This document shows, piece after piece, positions 6,930 through 12,061 of a DNA stretch of 12,061 nucleotides. The notes beneath the pieces were generated by a model. That model was given only the letters and a program-made list of their open reading frames with translations. It had not been told where the DNA came from and did not search any database. The DNA is taken from assembly GCA_964650975.1 (NCBI GenBank), contig CAZYWA010000216.1, forward strand, positions 1 through 12,061, read 5' to 3'. The translations under genes were made by a program, and so were the position numbers. Each line of letters opens with the position of its first letter. The first letter of the stretch is position 1. Origin of the DNA: CAZYWA01 sp964650975 [NCBI: uncultured bacterium] (GTDB lineage Bacteria; JADJOY01).

Positions 6930-7520
6930 TCCGCCCACGCCGCCGGAGTCGATGAGCGCGGGTGCTTCGGTGAGAGAGAGAATCTTGCTCTCGGGCTCCT
7001 CCCACGGGAGCTGAAACCGCTGCGATCCGCGGCAGACGTTCATGTCCTCGTCGAGAGGGATTCCGACGGTCCAGTCGACAGCCTTCGCCAGGTCCCACCC
7101 CCACACGGTCGGCTTGGCGTCGGACTCTGGCGCCACACACTCTGAGATCGGCCGATCCCGAACGGATTCCCGGAATCGTCCGCCGGCACCCCCTGGAACT
7201 CCCGCCAATAGGCTGCAGCCGGCATGTCCCGGCGCGCGGCCTCAATCTCGGTCGGGTCGATGTAGGGGTTGAACCCCCACGGGATCCTCCAACTCGACCA
7301 CTCCGGATCCTCGCTCTGGCCACGCTGATACAGCGTCCAGAAGTACCGCCTGCCCTTCGGCGTCCCAAGGAACCACGCGTCGCCACGTAGATCGGCGAGG
7401 GTTCGGCCGGATCGCCTGCTGCCACGCCGTCTCGAGGTCGCGCACGACACCCGCTTCGTCGATCACGATGCGCCGTGTCGGGCTTGCGATGATGCCGCTC
7501 TTCTCCGATGTCAGAGTCCG
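6930..7520 (-). pseudogene. Phage terminase large subunit relic, three frames
   Basis: Terminase large subunits package phage DNA using an N-terminal ATPase and a C-terminal nuclease. The relic reads, in order: TRRIVIDEAGVVRDLETAWQ with the Walker B Asp-Glu at 7460-7455; after one extra base at 7402-7403, TLADLRGDAWFLGTPKGRRY (the GTPKG coupling motif) and FNPYIDPTEIEAARRDMP, then YWREFQGVPADDSGNPFG; after one lost base near 7150, KPTVWGWDLAKAVDWTVGIP, where WGWDLA (Asp at 7094-7092) starts the RNase H-like nuclease, then RFQLPWEEPESKILSLTEAP and ALIDSGGVG. Similarity ends near 6930. The Walker A part and most of the nuclease are missing. No other phage structural gene lies in the window, so this is a lone prophage remnant. 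The second indel falls in the palindrome GATCGGCCGATC (7146-7157). Confidence 0.85.
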
Positions 7521-7565
7521 GCGGCATTCGGCTCTAGGACTCGAAGGTCTGCAGGTGCCGACGTC

Positions 7566-7904
7566 ATGAATCTCCCGACGATACGCCTCTTGGTGGACGT
7601 GCTCGCGGACCTAGCTGGAGAAGAGCCCGAGCGCCGGCTCCTAGCAGCCGACGGGGCGTGGGTACTGCTCGGCGCCTCACCATTGCCGGAGGCGTGCGTG
7701 CCCGTGCTAATCGAGGCCCTTACGAGCGAGCGCGCCCCGGTCCGCCTCTGGGCTGCGGCGCTACTCGCCGCGAGCCGCACCGAGAATCCGGGCGCACGAA
7801 AGGCGCTTGAGGTTGTGGCGGCGACTGACGCCGACTCGGAAGTGCAATGGCACGCTACTGCGGCGCTGCACGAACTCAATGCGATTGAGTCCCGCGAGCT
7901 GTGA
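7566..7904 (+). CDS. Small HEAT-repeat-like protein
   Basis: A 112-residue, leucine- and alanine-rich helical protein. Residues from about 43 on fit paired HEAT helices: ACVPVLIEALTSERAPVRLW, AAALLAASR, then ARKALEVVAATDADSEVQWH and ATAALHEL. The pattern of a hydrophobic helix, a turn with an acidic residue, and VRxxAAxAL is the usual HEAT/PBS-lyase style. The N-terminal third (LLVDVLADLAGEEPERRLLA) also looks helical. Two to three repeats make a small binding scaffold rather than an enzyme. The ATG at 7566 starts a few tens of bases from the opposite-strand terminase relic, so truncation of a longer HEAT protein is possible. The NtrC-type gene follows 142 bases later on the same strand; a shared transcript is possible but not shown. 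AGG of GCAGGTG, 9 bases before the ATG, is a weak ribosome-binding site. Confidence 0.7.
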   Translation: MNLPTIRLLVDVLADLAGEEPERRLLAADGAWVLLGASPLPEACVPVLIEALTSERAPVRLWAAALLAASRTENPGARKALEVVAATDADSEVQWHATAALHELNAIESREL

Positions 7905-8032
7905 CGGTCGGCCCCGCGTCTCCCGGGCTCACCACCCCTTGTGCACCGCTCTCAGAGATCTGGCGCAGCCCCGGCGGGGGCGGGACCCAAGCTCTTGCGA
8001 CGGCCAGGACTCCTCATCGCCACCCGGACGTT

Positions 8033-8038
8033 GGGAGG
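8033..8038 (+). promoter_or_regulatory. Ribosome-binding site supporting start at 8047
   Basis: GGGAGG lies 8 bases before ATG 8047. The competing ATG at 8095, where receiver homology starts, has only GGAG at a 2-base distance, which is too close to work well. Confidence 0.55.
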
Positions 8039-8046
8039 CACTGGCT

Positions 8047-9426
8047 ATGTGGGTAGGCTGCTCTCAGCTAGAAGGCGGCCCGGCTAGCGGAGTCATGCTC
8101 ACTACTCTCCTCGTCGACAGGGATCCTTCCTTCGCGGAGGCGATGGCAGGCCGGATCTCGGCCCACGGGTTCGAGCCCGTGGCTGTACATTCGCTGGAGG
8201 CGGCACGGGCAGTGATCCGGAGCCTACCCATTGCCGCGGCACTCATCGACCTCGAGCTTCCGGACGGCTCGGGCCTCGACCTGGTTCCCCCATTGCAGGG
8301 ACCGCCCGCCGCGGATGTGGCAATCGTCACCGCGAACTCGACCGTGGAATCTGCGGTTTTGTCCTTTCGCCTCGGTGCCCTCGATTACCTGACGAAGCCC
8401 ATCGATGCCGAGCGGCTGAAGGTGTTTTTCGCTCACGCTCGTCGCGCGGCCGAGTTGCGAAGTCGGGCGGCGCCGCTACCGTCCGACCTGGCCCCGGTCC
8501 AGTCATCGAGCTGCCTGCTCGGGGACTCGCCTGCGATGCAGGCGGTGCGCGATTTGATCGAACGCACGGCGCCGACCGACGCCACGGTCTTCGTGACCGG
8601 CGAAACCGGCACCGGGAAGGAGCTGGTGGCCCAGGCGCTCCATGGGCTGAGCCGGCGTGCGACCAAGCCACTCGTCTCCATCAATTGCGGTGCGCTGGCG
8701 CCGAACCTGATCGAATCCGAGCTCTTCGGGCACGAGAAGGGAAGCTTCACCGGTGCGGATCGGCGGCGCCTGGGTGCCTTCGAGCGCGCCGATGGGGGCA
8801 CGGTGTTCCTGGACGAGATCACCGAGATGCCACTCGATACCCAGGTGAAGCTTCTGCGCGTTCTCGAGTCGCGGACGCTCAATCGGGTGGGTGGTGATCA
8901 GACGATCCGGTTCGATGTGCGAGTGATCGCAGCGACCAACCGCAACCCGCGGCAGGCGGTGCAAGATGGAAGGCTCCGCGAGGATCTCTTCTATCGGCTG
9001 ATGGTCATTGGCATCGACCTGCCACCGCTGCGCGAGCGGGGCGATGATATCCGGCAGCTCGCCGATCATTTCATCGCCGAGCTCGGCGCGCGCTATGGCA
9101 GATCCAAGCGGCTCACGCACGAGGCGATCGCGCAGCTATGCGCCTACAATTGGCCCGGGAACGTGCGCGAGCTGAAAAACCTGATCGAGCGCGCCATGGT
9201 GATCGGCTCGGAAAACATCGATTCCAGTGTCGTGCCACTCTCGGTCTCGCCGCTGTCCGGACGGCCGGAGACGATGATCGTGGGCAGCACCATCGCCGAG
9301 GTCGAGCGGGGCTTGATCGTCGCGACGATGAGCGCTGTCCAGGGCCACAAGCCGCAAGCCGCTCGCATTCTCGGGATCAGCCTCAAGACGCTGTACAACC
9401 GACTCCACGAGTACGACCAAGACTGA
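8047..9426 (+). CDS. NtrC-family sigma-54-dependent response regulator
   Basis: A 459-residue transcription activator with three domains. The receiver (residues 17-135) has TLLVDRDPSF at the front, phospho-acceptor D68 in LIDLELPDG, T95 and K117 in YLTKPID. The AAA+ sigma-54 interaction domain (about 155-385) has Walker A GETGTGKE (185-192), the sigma-54 contact loop as GSFTGA (232-237, a common variant of GAFTGA), Walker B GGTVFLDE (D256, E257), and LREDLFYRL and NWPGNVREL. A Fis-type helix-turn-helix ends the protein (QAARILGISLKTLYNRL). It should bind upstream sites and open sigma-54 promoters by ATP hydrolysis when phosphorylated. One oddity is that the usual second acidic pocket residue is Arg25. 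The start at 8047 follows the ribosome-binding site; starting at 8095 would give 443 residues beginning at the receiver. No partner kinase is adjacent, and no good -24/-12 promoter was found nearby. Confidence 0.95.
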   Translation: MWVGCSQLEGGPASGVMLTTLLVDRDPSFAEAMAGRISAHGFEPVAVHSLEAARAVIRSLPIAAALIDLELPDGSGLDLVPPLQGPPAADVAIVTANSTVESAVLSFRLGALDYLTKPIDAERLKVFFAHARRAAELRSRAAPLPSDLAPVQSSSCLLGDSPAMQAVRDLIERTAPTDATVFVTGETGTGKELVAQALHGLSRRATKPLVSINCGALAPNLIESELFGHEKGSFTGADRRRLGAFERADGGTVFLDEITEMPLDTQVKLLRVLESRTLNRVGGDQTIRFDVRVIAATNRNPRQAVQDGRLREDLFYRLMVIGIDLPPLRERGDDIRQLADHFIAELGARYGRSKRLTHEAIAQLCAYNWPGNVRELKNLIERAMVIGSENIDSSVVPLSVSPLSGRPETMIVGSTIAEVERGLIVATMSAVQGHKPQAARILGISLKTLYNRLHEYDQD

Positions 9427-9712
9427 ATCCCAGCTCGTCACCGGCACCTGCCCCCCATGGTTCGCATAAGGGACCACGGCGACGAACGACCTGTCCACCG
9501 CGCAGGCGTGTTTCGCGCCGTCCTCGGTGATGTGTTGTCCGCTGGTAGGGCGGTGCGGCCATTGAGCCGATGCTCGGGGGCCCGGGCACGGCCTTGAGGC
9601 TCACGCGGCGAGCGGGATTTCTGCCTCAGCCGACCCATCTCCATAGAAACGGGTACATCCAGTTCCAAGTTGGAGCCATCTGGCGCGCCACCTTCCGACG
9701 CAGCAGACGGAG
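9427..9712. other. Intergenic stretch between convergent genes
   Basis: The activator (plus) and the beta-helix relic (minus) converge here. The only structure I noticed is the GC-rich GGGGGCCCGGGC near 9577-9590, without a T-tract. No gene is supported. Confidence 0.45.
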
Positions 9713-10060
9713 CTAAGGCCTGACCCGCATGCCGCAGGTGATGCGGTCGCCCTGGCCCAGATCCACGTAGCTGCGGCACTTTCCCGCCACCAGCGTGTGC
9801 CTTGAGTTGGTGTCGAGGTAGACGTCGGCGACCGAAGCGGCGAGGGAGGTCAGGTTGTTGCCGAGGAACTGGTTCGACTCGGCGATGTCGTCCGCGCTCT
9901 GGCTGCCCACTCCCAAGCCGAAGCTCGCCAAGCCGACCAGCGTGTTGTCATGAACCACCGAGCCGTACACTGCATCGAAGAGTCCGATCGCGACGCCAAA
10001 TTGCGGTGACGCCATCTGCACGCGGTTGCCGGTGCGTTCGTAGCGTTCGCCCAGGGGCTT
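9713..10060 (-). pseudogene. C-terminal end of a right-handed beta-helix repeat protein (5' truncated)
   Basis: About 110 codons of a parallel beta-helix protein: GERYERTGNRVQMASPQFGV, then AIGLFDAVYGSVVHDNTLVG, SADDIAESNQFLGNNLTSLA and ADVYLDTNSRHTLVAGKCRS. The turns with N-x-N or D-N-T-x-V, each about 22 residues apart, are typical of pectate-lyase-like coils. The end (VDLGQGDRITCG) with a cysteine pair resembles the cap of such proteins. They are usually exported surface or polysaccharide-binding proteins. A GTG at 10021 is the only nearby possible start, but the protein-like frame continues upstream to about 10060. There it meets the end of the DUF5661-like gene, so the signal peptide and most coils have been lost. 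It is most likely a remnant left by insertion or deletion. Confidence 0.6.
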
Positions 10061-10065
10061 AACGG

Positions 10066-10755
10066 TCAGCCGGGAATATCGAAGTCGTCGCTCAGCTTTT
10101 CTTCCAGCCGGCGACCAAGATAGACCTTGGCAATCTGGTGCCGGCGGGCAAGGTCAGCAATGTCCTTCGCAGGCTTCTTTGCCAGAATAGCGTTAGTCAA
10201 TTCGCCTTCAAGCTCCATGTTGAGAAGCCGGGCGTAATAGAGCGTATCCTCTGAAAGATGAGCCATGACCACCAGCCCAGTGAGCAATGGGTGGTTATTG
10301 GTGACATTGGTGCCGCGCGTGCGGCCATGTTCCAGCTCGACCGCCAGCGCATATTGCCATTCCCACATATGGCCCAGCGTTGGCTTGCCAGCAAAACCCT
10401 TGCGGGATGTGGCGATGAAATCATTGAGGATGGTCTTGTCGAAGGGTGTTCCGTCGCGCGAGGTGAAATGGTCTTCGCGTACCATCTTCACGACAATTTC
10501 GAGAATGATCTTTGCCTGATCTTCAGGCACCAGATTGACCTTGAGCGAGCTAGCGGGCGGAGCAATGACATCGTAGGTCTTGCCCGCCCAGCTATCGGCA
10601 AAACCCACCGCATTGCAAAAGCCGCCAACATCCGCCGTTGAAATGAAATCGAAGCTTTGCGCCTTGCCGTCATCAATCGCGGCAAGGTGCTCCATCACAT
10701 ATCTGATCGCAGCTGGCTTGTTGCGAAATTCGTTCTTTGGGGCGGCGGTTTCCAT
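10066..10755 (-). CDS. DUF5661-like protein, probably horizontally acquired
   Basis: An intact 229-residue soluble protein. Its second half resembles proteins of unknown function DUF5661: LAVELEHG (residues 137-144), TNVTNNHPLLTG (149-160) and AHLSEDTLYYARL (165-177), which I recall as the family hallmarks (ELEHG, TNVTND, AHLxExxxYYxRL). The N-terminal half (about 1-120) is not recognised. The ATG at 10755 has a good ribosome-binding site. Base use differs from the neighbours: one sampled 60-base line (10141-10200) has 33 G/C, and codons such as AAA, GAA and ATT are common, while nearby genes are visibly richer in G/C. It has no frameshifts, whereas both flanking genes are broken. This suggests recent arrival, perhaps from an alphaproteobacterium-like donor (inference). 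The biochemical role is unknown. Confidence 0.8.
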   Translation of the reverse strand: METAAPKNEFRNKPAAIRYVMEHLAAIDDGKAQSFDFISTADVGGFCNAVGFADSWAGKTYDVIAPPASSLKVNLVPEDQAKIILEIVVKMVREDHFTSRDGTPFDKTILNDFIATSRKGFAGKPTLGHMWEWQYALAVELEHGRTRGTNVTNNHPLLTGLVVMAHLSEDTLYYARLLNMELEGELTNAILAKKPAKDIADLARRHQIAKVYLGRRLEEKLSDDFDIPG

Positions 10756-10762
10756 GGTTCAT

Positions 10763-10767
10763 CTCCT
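10763..10767 (-). promoter_or_regulatory. Ribosome-binding site of the DUF5661-like gene
   Basis: AGGAG on the minus strand, 7 bases before ATG 10755. It is the strongest and best-spaced Shine-Dalgarno in the right half of the window and fixes the start. Confidence 0.7.
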
Positions 10768-10912
10768 GAAGTGTGTTCGCACTATGAGCACGCCGAATAC
10801 AGACTACGCTGCTTCCGGAGTGTCGTGGAAATTATTCCGGCACCGACCCCCTTCGATTCTGAGCATTCTAGCGTGGCCACTCCTTTGGGGTGTTCGCGAG
10901 CCACGGGGCTGA
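10768..10912. other. Flank of the acquired gene, possible insertion-element end
   Basis: Non-coding. On the minus strand it carries GAGTGGCCACGC, AGAATGCTCAGAATCG and GTGCCGGAATAATTTCC. The TGGCCAC and CGGAAT elements recall the repeated end sequences of some IS21-family elements, but this is memory-based and uncertain. It must also hold the promoter of the DUF5661-like gene; no confident -35/-10 pair was seen. Confidence 0.25.
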
Positions 10913-11435
10913 AAGGCGATGCTGACCATGCTGCCGGCGACGATCCAAGGAGTTCGGGACCGGGCGATGCTGCTCCTCGGGTTCGTGGGCGCGTTCCGAC
11001 CGTCGGAGCTGGTGGCGCTCGACGTCGAGGGCGTCCGCGAGGAGCGCGAGAGGCGGGTGGTCACCGTGCGCCGGTCGAAGGTCGACCAGGAGGGCGTCGG
11101 GCTCGTGAAGGCGATGCCCTTCGGGGCGACCGCGGAGACGTGCCCGGTGCGCGCGCTTCGGGCGTGGCTCGAGGTGGCGAGGATCAGCGGCGGTCCGCTC
11201 TTCCGGAGCGTGGACCGGCACGCCAACGTGTGCCCTGGGCGCACCAGCGGGCTCACGGTGGCGCGGGTGGTGAAGCGTGCGGCGAGGGCGGCTAGCCTCG
11301 ACCCGGTGCCGATGTGATGCTCGGAACGCTCGATCTTGCGAACCGAACGAGTCATCGCGCGATGACGGTGCTGCGGGGGTACATCGGCGGGCCAACGTCT
11401 TCGGGGAGAATGCGGCGGTGATAGTGATGCGGTAG
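10913..11435 (+). pseudogene. Tyrosine recombinase (phage-type integrase) relic
   Basis: Catalytic-domain fragment of a tyrosine recombinase. The first frame (10913-11317) reads KAMLTMLPATIQGVRDRAML, then LLGFVGAFRPSELVALDV, where the Arg of FRPSEL is the box I catalytic arginine; RRSKVDQEG holds the beta-hairpin lysine; CPVRALRAWLE follows. It stops at TGA 11315-11317. The C-terminal box continues in a second frame, SHRAMTVLRGYI with the nucleophilic tyrosine at 11380-11382, and a third, RRANVFGENAAV, ending at TAG 11433-11435. One lost base near 11386 explains the last shift. The HxLR box between them is absent, a deletion of about 25 residues, and the core-binding N-terminal domain is missing. 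The enzyme cannot be active. The 5' break coincides with the flank of the DUF5661-like insert. Confidence 0.82.
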
Positions 11436-11661
11436 CGTCCCGATGAGCGCTTGCCGCTATTTCACGAGCTGAGCTGCGGCTCCCGGCTCGCCGAACTCTC
11501 CGGGGCCGGCTGCACTCGGAGCGCCGCGCGGGAGAAGCAAGTCCACAGCGGTGTTGGAAGACACCTTCCGTCTTGTTCCCCGAATTGCGCGACCTTCATG
11601 CAGTGGGTAGCCTCGGAGGGTTGGTCGTGGAGAGCTTCTCCACACCGAGAGCGAGCCGTCG
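11436..11661. other. Intergenic stretch
   Basis: No protein-like frame on either strand. It should contain the promoter of the lipoprotein gene at 11662, but no clear boxes were seen. Confidence 0.4.
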
Positions 11662-12061
11662 ATGGAGAAAGCCTATTGGTCGAGTCGTGTCTGGATGGCG
11701 ACCATGGCGTTCGCGGCGATCGCCGTGGGTTGCAATCCGAGCAACTTCCAATTCGCGACAGGGCTTTCCGGATACAACGAGCCGATCGGCATCGCGCAGG
11801 CCACGGACGGCGGCTTCGCTCTCTGCGGTTTCGTATCCGACACGGATCCTTCATACCTGGTCGTCAAGCTCGACGCGACCGGAGTGCAGCAATGGACGAC
11901 ACCGATCGCGCCGCCCTATTCACGGGGCACACGCGGCGGGTGCCAAACCGTCTCGGATGGATACTTACTGTTCGCTAACGTCCAAGATTCGAACCCGCCG
12001 CGCTCGTTAACCCGATCCATTCATGAGATCGGAGTTTTGGTGGGTGTGGCACCGGTCGGAC
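11662..12061 (+). CDS. Lipoprotein with propeller-like repeat, N-terminal part
   Basis: An open frame from ATG 11662 to the window end (133 codons). Residues 1-23 form a lipoprotein signal peptide: basic start, hydrophobic core, and lipobox AVGC with the modified cysteine at residue 24. After it come NEPIGIAQATDGGFALCGFV and SYLVVKLDATGVQQWTTPI, the pattern GG(Y/F)xLxG...VVKLDxxGxxxW seen in beta-propeller-like surface proteins, followed by GCQTVSDGYLLFANVQDSNP, which starts a second blade. The mature protein would sit in a membrane facing the periplasm or surface. From about 12007 the translation (SLTRSIHEIGVLVG) no longer fits the repeat and coincides with copy 2 of the 20-base motif, so the gene may be cut by an inserted element. 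The ribosome-binding site is weak. Confidence 0.72.
   Translation, partial: MEKAYWSSRVWMATMAFAAIAVGCNPSNFQFATGLSGYNEPIGIAQATDGGFALCGFVSDTDPSYLVVKLDATGVQQWTTPIAPPYSRGTRGGCQTVSDGYLLFANVQDSNPPRSLTRSIHEIGVLVGVAPVG
12008..12027 (+). repeat. 20-base motif, copy 2
   Basis: TAACCCGATCCATTCATGAG matches 16 of 20 bases of 6681-6700. It begins where the lipoprotein frame stops looking like its repeat family, so it may be the boundary of a mobile element that continues beyond the window. Confidence 0.35.

Noticed and set aside
7847-7862. Possible sigma-54 promoter TGGCACGCTACTGCG
   Set aside because: Spacing between GG and GC is 9 instead of 10 bases, and it lies inside the HEAT-repeat coding region.
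9577-9590. GC-rich run as a terminator for the NtrC-type gene
   Set aside because: No stable long stem and no T-tract; about 150 bases past the stop.
1-12061. CRISPR array, tRNA, rRNA or riboswitch
   Set aside because: No regularly spaced direct repeats, no cloverleaf with a TTCGANTC-type arm, and no rRNA-like conserved stretch seen by eye on either strand.

Overview
The window comes from a GC-rich Gram-negative bacterium. The evidence is an Omp85/D15-type outer-membrane barrel, a lipoprotein signal, an exported Ig-like protein and NtrC-type sigma-54 control. The gene mix and style resemble Myxococcota/Desulfobacterota-like (former Deltaproteobacteria) genomes, but that placement is inference. 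There is no rRNA, tRNA or housekeeping gene to anchor it.

Layout. A sensor histidine kinase (minus strand) runs off the left edge. About 1 kb with no convincing intact gene follows, then two tandem ~60-residue zinc-ribbon proteins (minus, 1895-2270). Next on the plus strand lie a frameshifted response-regulator receiver (2462-2724) and a frameshifted, 3'-truncated transposase (2732-3210). A small exported Ig-like protein (3217-3678, minus) and a POTRA-less Omp85-like barrel (4174-5538, minus) are intact. From 5600 to 7520 the DNA is mostly relics: a possible small membrane protein, a receiver domain missing its acidic pocket, and a phage terminase large subunit broken into three frames. A HEAT-repeat protein (7566-7904) and an intact NtrC-family activator (8047-9426) follow on the plus strand. 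The right end is a mosaic: the C-terminal end of a beta-helix protein, an intact DUF5661-like gene of lower GC and different codon style, a tyrosine recombinase relic, and the start of a lipoprotein that may be cut off near 12008.

How the genes work together. No operon of more than two genes is visible, and only the zinc-ribbon pair is clearly co-transcribed. The kinase, the two receiver relics and the NtrC regulator are all two-component parts, but nothing in the sequence pairs them. The window reads as an accessory region where phage, transposon and signalling genes accumulate and decay between a few intact genes.

Main caution. At least six loci are broken by single-base indels, several in short homopolymers. 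Real decay and uncorrected sequencing error cannot be separated from the sequence alone. I did not find a convincing new multi-gene system. The best leads are the twin zinc ribbons, the POTRA-less Omp85-like barrel, and the DUF5661-like gene inserted between two truncated genes.
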